Shown here one piece after another: positions 36,369-45,793 of a stretch of DNA of 64,000 nucleotides. The translations under genes and the position numbers were made by a program. The notes below the pieces were generated by a model, which saw only the letters and a list, made by a program, of their open reading frames with translations, did no database searches and was not told the origin of the DNA. The first letter of the stretch is position 1; each line of letters starts with the position of its first letter. The stretch spans positions 558,001-622,000 of the forward strand of contig NZ_WVHL01000001.1 in the NCBI RefSeq assembly GCF_009861525.1. The letters run 5' to 3'. This DNA comes from Pseudomonas sp. LD120 (GTDB taxonomy: Bacteria; Pseudomonadota; Gammaproteobacteria; Pseudomonadales; Pseudomonadaceae).

Positions 36369-37370
36369 GTGCCCGACTCGCCTGATCGTTTCACCCCCGC
36401 CTTCGGCCTTGGCAACCCGCACCTGCAGACCCTGTGGGGCCCGCTGTGGCGCCCGACCACTCAGTTGGAGCGCCAGCGCGAGCGCCTGTGGCTGGATGAC
36501 GGCGACTTTCTCGACCTGGACTGGCACGGCCCCCATAGCGCCGAAGCCCCTCTGGTGTTGGTGCTGCATGGCCTGACCGGCTCGTCCAACTCGCCTTATG
36601 TGACCGGGCTGCAACAGGTCCTCGCCGCTCGGGGCTGGGCCAGCGCGGCGCTGAACTGGCGCGGCTGCTCCGGCGAACCCAACCTGTTGCCGCGCAGCTA
36701 CCATTCCGGCGCCAGCGAAGACCTGGCCTCGGCCATCACCCATCTGCGGGCCAAGCGCCCCCAAGCACCGCTGTACGCGGTGGGTTATTCACTGGGGGGC
36801 AATGTGCTGCTCAAGTACTTGGGGGAACGCGGTAGCGAAAGCCCGTTGCAGGGTGCCACGGCGGTATCGGTGCCGTTTCGCCTGGACCAGTGCGCCGACC
36901 GCATCGGCCAGGGCTTTTCCAAGATTTACCAGGCGCACTTCATGCGCGAGATGCTGGCCTACATCAAGGACAAGCAACGCCAGTTCCAGCACGACGGCCG
37001 CCACGACGGCCTCGCCACCCTGGCGCAACTGGGCCCGCTGACCAAGATGCGCACCTTCTGGGACTTCGATGGCCGGGTCACCGCGCCGCTGCATGGCTTT
37101 GCCGATGCCCAGGACTATTACCGCCGCGCCTCCAGCCGCTATTTCCTCGGCGAAATCCGTACCCCGACCCTGATCATCCAGGCCGCGGACGACCCCTTCG
37201 TGTTCCGCCACAGCCTGCCTGAAGCCGCCGAACTGTCCGCCAGCACCCGGTTCGAACTGCAGACCAAAGGCGGCCACGTGGGCTTTGTCGGCGGCAGCCT
37301 GAAACATCCGCGCTACTACCTGGAGCAGCGCATTCCGCAATGGCTGACCGGCCTGGGCCGTCATGGATAA
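36369..37370 (+). CDS. YheT-like alpha/beta hydrolase
   Basis: Probable cytoplasmic esterase of the YheT/ABHD family. The GTG at 36369 (VPDSPDRFTPAFGLGNPHLQ) gives 333 residues, the family length, while the open frame starts 35 codons earlier without homology. Family motifs: NPHLQTLWGPL, LHGLTGSSNSPYV, nucleophile elbow VGYSLGGNVLLKYL, ADDPFVF and GGHVGFVGG (catalytic His). Substrate unknown. The stop overlaps the start of the AraC regulator by 8 bp. Confidence 0.9.
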   Translation: MPDSPDRFTPAFGLGNPHLQTLWGPLWRPTTQLERQRERLWLDDGDFLDLDWHGPHSAEAPLVLVLHGLTGSSNSPYVTGLQQVLAARGWASAALNWRGCSGEPNLLPRSYHSGASEDLASAITHLRAKRPQAPLYAVGYSLGGNVLLKYLGERGSESPLQGATAVSVPFRLDQCADRIGQGFSKIYQAHFMREMLAYIKDKQRQFQHDGRHDGLATLAQLGPLTKMRTFWDFDGRVTAPLHGFADAQDYYRRASSRYFLGEIRTPTLIIQAADDPFVFRHSLPEAAELSASTRFELQTKGGHVGFVGGSLKHPRYYLEQRIPQWLTGLGRHG

Positions 37371-38193
37371 GTCCGCCCGGGAGTCGATCCGTTTCTGGCA
37401 GACCGCGCCCTTGGCCGGGGTCGAGTTGCTGGCGGCGCGCTATATCGAGCAGCGCTTCGTGCCCCATGTGCATGAGGGGTATGTGATCGGCATGATCATG
37501 GCTGGCGCCCAGCGCTACCGCTATCGCGGGGCCGAGCACCTGGCGGGCAGCGGCACCCTGGTGCTGATCAACCCGGACGAGCTGCACACTGGAGCCAAAG
37601 GCGTCGAGGACGGCTGGTTGTATCGGGCCTTTTACCCGGACAACCAACAGGTTCTCGGCCTGCTCGACGAGCTGGAACTGCCCAGCGGCCGCCTGCCGGC
37701 CTTTGGCGCCACCCTGTATCGGGACCCGGATCTGGTGCAGGGTTTTGCCCGCCTGCACCACCTGCTGGAAAGCCCGACCACCGCCCTGCAACAACAGACC
37801 CAGTGGCGGGAAATGCTGCTGATGCTGTTGCAGCGGCACGCCGGAGTCAGGGCGCTGGGCGCACCCGGGCAAGAGCACCGGGCGATTGTCCAGGCCAAGG
37901 AATTGCTGCGCTCGCAGCTGGCCGCGCCGCCGTCATTGGAAGAGCTGGCGGCGGCGGTGAACCTGTCACCATTCCACTTCGCCCGGGTGTTTCGCCAGGC
38001 CACCGGAATTCCACCCCACACCTGGCTGATGCAGCAACGCATCGCCAAGGCCCGAGCCTTGTTACGCGATGGCTGCCTGCCGCTGGAAGTGGCCACACAA
38101 CTGGGGTTTGCCGACCAGAGTCACCTCAGTCGGCAGTTCAAGCAGGTGTATGGGGTGGCGCCGGCGGCTTATCGCAGCGCCGTTCTGCAGTAG
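37363..38193 (+). CDS. AraC-family transcriptional regulator
   Basis: 276 residues. N-terminal cupin-type ligand domain (FVPHVHEGYVIGMIMAGAQ, LINPDELHTG) and C-terminal double HTH (LEELAAAVNLSPFHFARVF and VATQLGFADQSHLSRQFKQVYG). The effector and targets are unknown; related regulators in Pseudomonas often control amino-acid exporters. It overlaps the hydrolase gene, so the two are coexpressed. REP-like repeats follow. Confidence 0.93.
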   Translation: MDKSARESIRFWQTAPLAGVELLAARYIEQRFVPHVHEGYVIGMIMAGAQRYRYRGAEHLAGSGTLVLINPDELHTGAKGVEDGWLYRAFYPDNQQVLGLLDELELPSGRLPAFGATLYRDPDLVQGFARLHHLLESPTTALQQQTQWREMLLMLLQRHAGVRALGAPGQEHRAIVQAKELLRSQLAAPPSLEELAAAVNLSPFHFARVFRQATGIPPHTWLMQQRIAKARALLRDGCLPLEVATQLGFADQSHLSRQFKQVYGVAPAAYRSAVLQ

Positions 38194-38205
38194 GACGGCG
38201 CGGCT

Positions 38206-38328
38206 TTTGCGAGCTCGTTCGCGCCTGCTGCCGCCAACGCGTCCCGGTCGACGCTTTCGCGAGCAAACTCGCTCCTACAGGTTCGCGGGGGCCTGCGGGC
38301 CGTAGGAGCTGGCTTGCCAGCGAAGAGG
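38206..38328. repeat. REP-like repeats between the AraC gene and sseA
   Basis: Two units, TTTCGCGAGCAAACTCGCTC near 38255 and GTAGGAGCTGGCTTGCCAGC near 38302, both of the CTCCTACAG / GTAGGAGC class, in a spacer between convergent genes. Confidence 0.65.
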
Positions 38329-38345
38329 CCGACCGGGGCAGCCCG

Positions 38346-39200
38346 TCAATCGCCGATGGCGACAGGCCGCTGGGTATCGGTGATCCACTCGCTCCACGAA
38401 CCGGCATACAGGCGCCCCAGCGGGTAGCCGGCCAGGCACAGGGCGAACAGGTTGTGGCAGGCGGTGACCCCGGAGCCGCAATAAGCCACCAAGTGCTCCG
38501 GAGAACGCCCGGCGAGTTTTTCGGCAAAACGCTGCTTGAGCTGCTGCGCCGGCAAAAAGCGCCCGTCGCTGTCCAGGTTGTCCGTGAAGGCCGCGCATTG
38601 CGCCCCGGGAATGTGCCCGGCCACCGGATCGATCGGCTCCACGTCACCGCGAAAACGCGGCAAGGCCCGGGCGTCCAGCAAAGTCAGGTCCGGCTGGCCC
38701 AGACGCTGCTTCAGGTGCTCGGCGTCCAGCAGCAAAGCGTGATCGGGCTGACCGCTGAAGTGCCCGATCACATTGTCGGGGGCATCCAGGCTCAAGGGCA
38801 GGCCGGCGGCGTGCCAGGCTTTGAGGCCGCCATCGAGAATGAACACGCCATCACGCTTGCCCAGCCAGGCCAGCAACCACCAGGCGCGGGCAGCGTAGGC
38901 ACCGGGACCGTCGTCATAGAGCACGATCTGGCTGTCGTTATCGATGCCCCAGGCCTGCAGGCGCGCCACCAACTGCGCCGGCTCCGGCAACGGATGCCGG
39001 CCGGTCACGCCCTTGATCACCGGCGCGCTCAGGTCGCGGTTCAAGTCGGCGAAATGCGCCCCGGCAATATGCCCGTCGGCGTAGCTGCGCTGGCCGTAAT
39101 CCGGGTCTTCCAGAGCAAAGCGACAATCCAGAATCACCAGACCGGGCTGCTGTTTCTTCTGGTCCAGGGCAAGCGGGCTGATCAACTGCGCAAGGGGCAT
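38346..39200 (-). CDS. sseA: 3-mercaptopyruvate sulfurtransferase (rhodanese family)
   Basis: Two-domain rhodanese transferring sulfur from 3-mercaptopyruvate. The 284-residue protein has domain 1 with LVILDCRFALEDP and YADGHIAGAHFADLNRDLS, and domain 2 with LLDARALPRFRGDVEP. The active-site Cys loop is VAYCGSGVTACHN, the CGSGVT form typical of mercaptopyruvate rather than thiosulfate sulfurtransferases. It is convergent with the AraC gene and 33 bp downstream of the TetR gene on the same strand. Confidence 0.94.
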   Translation of the reverse strand: MPLAQLISPLALDQKKQQPGLVILDCRFALEDPDYGQRSYADGHIAGAHFADLNRDLSAPVIKGVTGRHPLPEPAQLVARLQAWGIDNDSQIVLYDDGPGAYAARAWWLLAWLGKRDGVFILDGGLKAWHAAGLPLSLDAPDNVIGHFSGQPDHALLLDAEHLKQRLGQPDLTLLDARALPRFRGDVEPIDPVAGHIPGAQCAAFTDNLDSDGRFLPAQQLKQRFAEKLAGRSPEHLVAYCGSGVTACHNLFALCLAGYPLGRLYAGSWSEWITDTQRPVAIGD

Positions 39201-39233
39201 AGCGGGCTCCTGTGAGTAAGTCGGAGGTTGATC

Positions 39234-39905
39234 CTACTGCACTTCCTCCAGGGCTTGGGCCAGCGGCACGTAAAACTCTTCGAACAGGCCGTTGACCGCC
39301 TCGCGGGCCTGCTCGGTGACAAAACCGGCTTCCAGCACCAGCACCTGATAGACGCCGCGCTTGATGGCTTCCTCGCTCAGGTGGGTGGAGTTTTCCCGGG
39401 TGGTGCACAGAAAACGCACCCAGGAGGTGAGGATGATCCAGGCATTGAGGGTCAGGGATTCGATCTGCACCTTGTCCATGGCGACGATTCCGGCCTCGAC
39501 GAAGCGCCCATAGATGGCCATGCCCTGGATCAGGCAGCGCTGGGAAAAACGTCGGTAACGAGCGGCCAGTTCGGCATCGCTGTCCAACAAGTGCTCCAGG
39601 TCGCGATGCAGAAAACGATAGCGCCACATGGCCGCCAGCAGCGCCTGCAAGTAGTAGCGCTTGTCTTGCACGGTGACCGCGCGCCCGGGCGGTGGCCGCA
39701 GGAAGCTGTCCACCAGGCTCTCGTACTCGGCGAACAGCACGGCGATGATCGCCTGCTTGTTGGGGAAGTGGTAGTACAGGTTGCCCGGGGAAATCTCCAT
39801 GTGTGCTGCAATGTGGTTGGTGCTGACGTTGCGTTCGCCCTGCTGGTTGAAGAGTTCGAGACTGAACTGGACGATGCGTTCGCGGGTTTTTATGCGTGGG
39901 GCCAT
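39234..39905 (-). CDS. TetR-family transcriptional regulator
   Basis: 223 residues with N-terminal HTH (KTRERIVQFSLELFNQQGER, NHIAAHMEISPGNLYYHFPNK), and a ligand/dimer domain of the TetR_C class. It is divergent from the aldehyde dehydrogenase gene. The shared 144-bp spacer contains a palindrome inside the promoter, so it most likely represses the aldehyde dehydrogenase unit (inference). The P. aeruginosa locus has the same divergent arrangement. Confidence 0.93.
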   Translation of the reverse strand: MAPRIKTRERIVQFSLELFNQQGERNVSTNHIAAHMEISPGNLYYHFPNKQAIIAVLFAEYESLVDSFLRPPPGRAVTVQDKRYYLQALLAAMWRYRFLHRDLEHLLDSDAELAARYRRFSQRCLIQGMAIYGRFVEAGIVAMDKVQIESLTLNAWIILTSWVRFLCTTRENSTHLSEEAIKRGVYQVLVLEAGFVTEQAREAVNGLFEEFYVPLAQALEEVQ

Positions 39906-39989
39906 GGGCGTGGGCTTTAATCAGAAGGCTGGGGTGCATCTTACGACCTATCCCTCTGGGGATAAATCAGGAGCGGCACAGGAGGGTAT

Positions 39990-40018
39990 TTGACAATTTA
40001 GAGCATAAGCTCTAAAAA
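39990..40018 (+). promoter_or_regulatory. Promoter of the aldehyde dehydrogenase gene
   Basis: Perfect -35 TTGACA at 39990-39995, a 17-bp spacer, then TAAAAA at 40013-40018 as a weak -10. The spacer is filled by a TetR-type palindrome. Confidence 0.65.
39997..40016. promoter_or_regulatory. TetR-type operator palindrome
   Basis: TTTAGAGC-ATAA-GCTCTAAA: perfect 8-bp arms around 4 bp. It lies between the -35 and -10 elements of the rightward promoter, the usual place for direct repression, and next to the divergent TetR gene. Confidence 0.75.
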
Positions 40019-40049
40019 ACTAGCCAGCCAAAAAAACCGGAGCCCGTCC

Positions 40050-41480
40050 ATGTCTGCCGAAATTGCTTACCTGCAGGATTCCCTTCAGCAACAGGACGCG
40101 TTGCATGGGCTGTTCGACGCCCAGCGCCGGGCCTTCGCCGCCAATCCCATGCCTCCGGCCGCACAACGCCAACAATGGCTCAAGTCGCTGCAGAACCTGC
40201 TCGACAGCGAACGCCAGGCGCTGATCGATGCCATCCGCCAGGACTTCAGCAACCGCAGCGCCGATGAGACCCTGCTGGCCGAACTGATGCCCAGCCTGCA
40301 TGGCATTCACTACGCCAGCAAACACCTGAAAAAATGGATGAAGCCGTCTCGCCGTGCCGTGGGCCTGGCCTTCCAGCCAGCCTCGGCCAAGGTGGTCTAT
40401 CAGCCGTTGGGGGTGGTGGGCGTCATCGTGCCGTGGAACTACCCGCTGTACCTGTGCATGGGGCCGCTGGTGGGCGCGCTGGCCGCTGGCAACCGAGTGA
40501 TGCTCAAACTCAGCGAATCCACGCCCGCCACCGGCCAGTTGCTCAAGCAACTGCTGGCCCGGGTGTTCCCCGAGGATCTGGTGTGCGTGGTGCTGGGCGA
40601 AGCTGAAGTGGGCATGGCGTTTTCCAAGCTGCGCTTTGATCATTTGTTGTTCACCGGCGCCACCAGCATCGGCAAGCACGTCATGCGCGCCGCCGCCGAG
40701 AACCTGACCCCGGTGACCCTGGAGTTGGGCGGCAAATCCCCGGCCATCGTCTCCAGCAGCGTGCCGCTCAAGGACGCCGCCGAACGCATCGCCTTCGGCA
40801 AGACCCTGAACGCCGGGCAAACCTGCGTCGCCCCGGATTACGTGCTGGTGCCTGAAGAGCGCGTGGGAGCCTTCGTCGAGGCCTATCGCCAAGTGGTACG
40901 CCGCTTTTTTCCGACCCTGGCGGACAACCCCGACTACACCGCGATCATCAACCAACGCCAGTTGGCGCGGCTTAATGCGTACCTGAGCGACGCCACCAGC
41001 AAGGGCGCGCTGCTGGTGCCGCTGTTCGAGCAAAGCCAGGAACGGCGCCTGGGCCATAGCCTGCTGCTCAATGTCACGGATGACATGACTGTGATGCAGG
41101 ACGAGATCTTCGGCCCGATCCTGCCCATCGTGCCGTACCAGACCCTGGACCAGGCCTTGGCCTATATCAACCAACGTCCCCGGCCCCTGGCCCTGTACTA
41201 CTTCGGTTACGACAAGGCCGAGCAGCAGCGGGTGCTCAACGAAACCCACTCCGGCGGCGTGTGCCTGAACGACACCCTGCTGCATGTGGCCCAGGATGAT
41301 CTGCCGTTTGGCGGCATCGGCCCCTCCGGCATGGGGCATTACCATGGTCACGAGGGCTTCCTGACCTTCAGCAAGGCCAAGGGCGTGTTCATCAAGCAGC
41401 GCTTCAACGCGGCGCGCCTGATTTACCCGCCTTATGGCAAATCCATTCAGAAACTCATCCAGAAACTGTTCATCCGCTAA
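40050..41480 (+). CDS. Coniferyl-aldehyde-dehydrogenase-like aldehyde dehydrogenase
   Basis: NAD(P)-dependent aldehyde dehydrogenase of the short (about 470-480 residue) CalB/ALDH3-like class; 476 residues. Motifs: GVVGVIVPWNYPLYLC, FTGATSIGKHVM, catalytic Glu in VTLELGGKSPAIV, and catalytic C259 in LNAGQTCVAPDYV. C-terminal LPFGGIGPSGMGHYHGHEGF is typical of this subgroup. The true aldehyde is unknown. It leads a unit with a Tat lipoprotein and a GMC oxidoreductase, which suggests an alcohol-to-aldehyde-to-acid route. Confidence 0.92.
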   Translation: MSAEIAYLQDSLQQQDALHGLFDAQRRAFAANPMPPAAQRQQWLKSLQNLLDSERQALIDAIRQDFSNRSADETLLAELMPSLHGIHYASKHLKKWMKPSRRAVGLAFQPASAKVVYQPLGVVGVIVPWNYPLYLCMGPLVGALAAGNRVMLKLSESTPATGQLLKQLLARVFPEDLVCVVLGEAEVGMAFSKLRFDHLLFTGATSIGKHVMRAAAENLTPVTLELGGKSPAIVSSSVPLKDAAERIAFGKTLNAGQTCVAPDYVLVPEERVGAFVEAYRQVVRRFFPTLADNPDYTAIINQRQLARLNAYLSDATSKGALLVPLFEQSQERRLGHSLLLNVTDDMTVMQDEIFGPILPIVPYQTLDQALAYINQRPRPLALYYFGYDKAEQQRVLNETHSGGVCLNDTLLHVAQDDLPFGGIGPSGMGHYHGHEGFLTFSKAKGVFIKQRFNAARLIYPPYGKSIQKLIQKLFIR

Positions 41481-41564
41481 GGAGCCTCCGTCAACGCCAC
41501 GACTTCCAGTGCAGCCGTTGTTTAGCGGCTCTCTCAACCAGTACATCGCCGGGTAATAAAAACA

Positions 41565-42110
41565 ATGACCCCTAGCCTGTCTGAAACTCCCGCGCTGTCT
41601 CGACGCGGACTGCTGAAAATCGGCCTCTGCGCCAGTGCGTTCCTGGCCACCGCCGGGCTGGGCGCAAGCCTCAGCGGGTGCTCCGCCAGCCCCCCAGCCA
41701 GTGGTTTTGCCATGCTGCGTAGCAACGATCTGCCGTTTCTGCGCGCGCTGATCCCGGTGATGCTCGAAGGCGCCGTGGCACCGGACAAGATGCCCGCCGC
41801 CATCGACGGCACCCTGACCCACCTGGACAACGCCCTCCATCACCTGTCGCCGGAGATGTTCAAGCTCACCCAGCAACTGTTCGATGTGCTGGGCATGGCC
41901 GTAACTCGTGGCCCGCTGACAGGGATCTGGGGGCGCTGGGAAAACGCCAGCGCGGATGACATCCGCCACTTCCTCAGCCGCTGGGAAAACAGTTACCTGT
42001 CGCTGCTGCGCATGGGCCACGCCTCACTGCTGCAATTGGTGATGATGGCCTGGTACACCTGCCCCGAATCCTGGGCTCATTGCGGCTACCCAGGACCGCC
42101 CAAGGTCTGA
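41565..42110 (+). CDS. Tat-exported lipoprotein, putative small subunit of the GMC dehydrogenase
   Basis: 181 residues. Twin-arginine signal S12-R-R-G-L-L-K, hydrophobic core, and a lipobox L36-S-G-C39 followed by Ser, so probably an outer-membrane-directed lipoprotein. The body (LRSNDLPFLRALIPVMLEG to the YTCPESWAHCGYPGPP end) resembles the subunit-3 family of gluconate-type dehydrogenases. It is encoded directly before a GMC oxidoreductase that has no signal peptide; in known FAD dehydrogenases such a subunit carries the catalytic one through the Tat pore. Confidence 0.8.
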   Translation: MTPSLSETPALSRRGLLKIGLCASAFLATAGLGASLSGCSASPPASGFAMLRSNDLPFLRALIPVMLEGAVAPDKMPAAIDGTLTHLDNALHHLSPEMFKLTQQLFDVLGMAVTRGPLTGIWGRWENASADDIRHFLSRWENSYLSLLRMGHASLLQLVMMAWYTCPESWAHCGYPGPPKV

Positions 42111-42118
42111 TTGACCTT

Positions 42119-42242
42119 TGTAGCCGCTGCCACAGGCTGCGAACGAGCGGTGCGTTCGTGGGGCGATGGGGCAGCGGTTGGGGATCGTCAAGCAAGGCCC
42201 TGCGGGCCTTTTCGCAGCTTCGCAGGCTCAGCAGCGGCTACA
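42119..42242. repeat. GTAGCCGCTGCC-family hairpin repeat (member 2)
   Basis: Outer arms TGTAGCCGCTGCCACAGGCT and its near-inverse ending GCAGCGGCTACA, enclosing an inner AAGGCCCTGCGGGCCTT hairpin. It fills the spacer between the Tat lipoprotein and GMC genes and could fold into a stable RNA structure inside the operon. Confidence 0.75.
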
Positions 42243-42284
42243 GTGGATCCGCGCCGAGCCTTCAATAATAAGAGAGCATCCGAT

Positions 42285-43880
42285 ATGCCTGTACCTGATC
42301 TGTTCCGCGACGGAATGAGCCGTGGCTGGAAAACCTACAACGGCTCGCAGCTGGAGCAGGACCTGACCCTGGAAGCCGACGTCGCCATCATCGGCAGCGG
42401 TGCCGGGGGCGGTACCACCGCCGAGATCCTCAGTGCCGCCGGCTACAAGGTGCTACTGGTCGAGGAGGGTCCGCTGAAGACCAGTGACGACTTCAAGATG
42501 CTCGAAGACCAGGCCTACGCCAGCCTTTATCAGGAAGGTATCGGCCGCATGAGCAAGGACGGCGCCATCACCATCCTCCAGGGCCGCGCCGTGGGCGGCA
42601 CCACCTTGATCAACTGGACATCGAGCTTTCGCACCCCCGACCCGACCCTGGCACACTGGGCCCGGGAATATGCAGTGGTCGGCCACAGCTCCGCCGAGAT
42701 GGCGCCCTGGTTCGAGAAAATGGAACAGCGCCTGGGCGTGGCGCCCTGGGCTATGCCGCCCAACGCCAATAACGATGTGATCCGCAAGGGCTGCGAAGCC
42801 TTGGGCTACAGCTGGCACGTGATTCCGCGCAACGTCCGTGGCTGCTGGAACCTGGGCTACTGCGGCCTGGGCTGCCCGACCAACGCCAAGCAGTCGATGC
42901 TGGTGACCACCATTCCAGCCGCCCTGGAAAAAGGCGGCGAGCTGCTATACCTGGCCCGGGCCGAGCGCTTGCAGCTCAAGGACGACCAGGTGACCGCGCT
43001 GCAATGCCTGGCCATGGACGCCCGCTGCGTGGCGCCTACCGGCCGTGCGATCACGATCAAGGCCAAACATTACGTACTGGCCGGCGGCGGCATCAACAGC
43101 CCGGCCCTGCTGCTGCGCTCCGCTGCCCCGGACCCGCATTCACGGCTGGGAAAACGTACCTTCCTGCATCTGGTGAACTTCTCCGCCGGGCAGTTCGACG
43201 AGGTGATCAACCCCTTCTACGGCGCGCCGCAGTCGATCTACTCCGACCATTTCCAGTGGCAGGACGGCACCACCGGCAAGATGTCCTACAAGCTCGAAGT
43301 ACCGCCCCTGCAACCGGCCCTGGCCAGCACTCTGCTAGGCGGCTTCGGCCCCGACAGCGGGCTGTCCATGGAGCAGTTGCCCCACACCCACGCCATGCTG
43401 GCCCTGCTACGGGACGGCTTCCACCCCGACAGCACCGGCGGCAACGTCGAGCTGCGCGGCGATGGCACCCCAGTGCTCGACTATCAAATTTCGCCCTACG
43501 CCTGGGACGGCCTGCGCCGGGCCTTCCACAGCATGGCGGAGATCCAGTTCGCCGGCGGCGCCAAGGCGGTCAAGCCGCTGCACAGCGACGCCCGCTTCGC
43601 CAAGACCCTGAAACAAGTGCGCGAGCAGATCGACGGCCTGGAGCTGGCGTTGTACCGCACCCGCCTGGGCAGCGCCCACGTGATGGGGGGCTGCGCCATG
43701 GGCGAAGATCCGAAGAACGCCGTGACCGACAGCCTCGGACGCCACCATCAACTGCGCAATCTGTCGATCCACGACGGCTCGCTGTTTCCCACCAGCATCG
43801 GTGCCAACCCACAGCTGTCGGTCTACGGCCTGACAGCGCAACTGGCCACGGCCCTGGCACAGCGCTTGAAAACGACGTGA
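42285..43880 (+). CDS. GMC-family FAD oxidoreductase (alcohol/sugar dehydrogenase-like)
   Basis: 531 residues from ATG 42285 (MPVPDLFRDGMSRGW); the open frame upstream is repeat DNA. FAD Rossmann motif VAIIGSGAGGGTTAEILSAAG at about 31-51, QGRAVGGTTLINWTSSFR, and a Cys cluster C187-x5-C193-x3-C197 (GCWNLGYCGLGC) as found in dehydrogenases with an extra Fe-S cluster or in long-chain alcohol oxidases. Active-site region HVMGGCAMGEDP and GANPQLSVYG. No signal peptide, though the preceding gene encodes a Tat lipoprotein. No cytochrome subunit is adjacent. Confidence 0.92.
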   Translation: MPVPDLFRDGMSRGWKTYNGSQLEQDLTLEADVAIIGSGAGGGTTAEILSAAGYKVLLVEEGPLKTSDDFKMLEDQAYASLYQEGIGRMSKDGAITILQGRAVGGTTLINWTSSFRTPDPTLAHWAREYAVVGHSSAEMAPWFEKMEQRLGVAPWAMPPNANNDVIRKGCEALGYSWHVIPRNVRGCWNLGYCGLGCPTNAKQSMLVTTIPAALEKGGELLYLARAERLQLKDDQVTALQCLAMDARCVAPTGRAITIKAKHYVLAGGGINSPALLLRSAAPDPHSRLGKRTFLHLVNFSAGQFDEVINPFYGAPQSIYSDHFQWQDGTTGKMSYKLEVPPLQPALASTLLGGFGPDSGLSMEQLPHTHAMLALLRDGFHPDSTGGNVELRGDGTPVLDYQISPYAWDGLRRAFHSMAEIQFAGGAKAVKPLHSDARFAKTLKQVREQIDGLELALYRTRLGSAHVMGGCAMGEDPKNAVTDSLGRHHQLRNLSIHDGSLFPTSIGANPQLSVYGLTAQLATALAQRLKTT

Positions 43881-43908
43881 AAAAGCGGGGTATTGGCGTC
43901 GTCTATAG

Positions 43909-44861
<953 letters not shown>

Positions 44862-44888
44862 GGCGTTCAGCGCCCTTTAGTAGGGCAT

Positions 44889-44940
44889 TTCGCCGGCAAG
44901 CCGGCTCCTGCCTGTGCCTGTAGGAGCAGGCTTGCCGGCG
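44889..44940. repeat. REP pair (BIME-like hairpin)
   Basis: TTCGCCGGCAAGCCGGCTCC and GGAGCAGGCTTGCCGGCG around a short loop, between the convergent ferredoxin and mutM genes. Confidence 0.85.
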
Positions 44941-44947
44941 CAGCTTC

Positions 44948-45760
44948 TCAGCGCTGGCAACGCGGGCAATAGACGCTGGCCCGCTGGCCCAGCTTGATCT
45001 CCCGCAGCCCCGTGCCGCAGACCTTGCAGTGCTCCCCGCCGCGCCCATAGACGAACAGCTCCTGCTGGAAGTAGCCCGGCTGGCCGTCACCGCCGATAAA
45101 GTCGCGCAAGGTGGTACCACCCCGCTCGATGGCCGCCGCCAGGATCCGCTTGATCTCGATCGCTAGCTGCAGATAGCGGGCCCGGGAAATGCCCTTGGCT
45201 TCACGACGCGGATCGATGCCCGCAGCGAACAGCGCCTCGGTCGCATAGATATTGCCCACCCCCACTACCACCGCGTTGTCCATGATGAATGGCTTGACCG
45301 CCATGGAGCGGCCCCGGGATAGCTGGAACAGGCGCTCGCCATCAAACAGCTCGGTCAGCGGCTCCGGCCCCAGGCGCGCCAGCAGCTCGTGGTTCAGCGG
45401 GTCCAGGCTCCAGAGCATGGCGCCAAACCGGCGCGGGTCGGTGTAGCGCAGGGCCAGGCCCGATTCCAGCTCGATATCCACATGTTCGTGCTTGGCCGCC
45501 GGCAGGCCGATGTCCACCAGACGCAGGTTGCCCGACATGCCCAGGTGACTGATGAGGGTGCCGACTTCGGCATTGATCAGCAGGTACTTGGCCCGGCGAT
45601 CCACCTGGACGATGCGCTGCCCGGACAGGCGCACATCCAGATCCTCGGGGATCGGCCAGCGCAAGCGCCGTTCGCGGACGATGACCCGGCTGACCTTCTG
45701 GCCTTCCAGGTGCGGGGCGATCCCGCGCCGGGTGGTTTCGACTTCAGGTAATTCAGGCAT
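44948..45760 (-). CDS. mutM: Formamidopyrimidine-DNA glycosylase
   Basis: Removes 8-oxoguanine from DNA and cleaves the abasic site. 270 residues starting [14 protein letters not shown], with catalytic P2/E3. [11 protein letters not shown] carries the conserved lysine. C-terminal zinc finger C-x2-C (CKVCGTG) and C-x2-C (CPRC). It follows the HDOD gene by 33 bp on the same strand. Confidence 0.98.
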   Translation of the reverse strand: MPELPEVETTRRGIAPHLEGQKVSRVIVRERRLRWPIPEDLDVRLSGQRIVQVDRRAKYLLINAEVGTLISHLGMSGNLRLVDIGLPAAKHEHVDIELESGLALRYTDPRRFGAMLWSLDPLNHELLARLGPEPLTELFDGERLFQLSRGRSMAVKPFIMDNAVVVGVGNIYATEALFAAGIDPRREAKGISRARYLQLAIEIKRILAAAIERGGTTLRDFIGGDGQPGYFQQELFVYGRGGEHCKVCGTGLREIKLGQRASVYCPRCQR

Positions 45761-45793
45761 CTTCGCCCCAGGCCTTCAGCGCCGCATGAATCA

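Noticed and set aside
40020..42020. 666-codon minus-strand frame opposite the aldehyde dehydrogenase gene
   Set aside because: No domain, composition of an antisense shadow; the plus-strand gene has catalytic motifs and a promoter.
42111..42284. 58-codon extension of the GMC oxidoreductase
   Set aside because: It is encoded by the hairpin repeat at 42119-42242; the FAD domain begins after ATG 42285.
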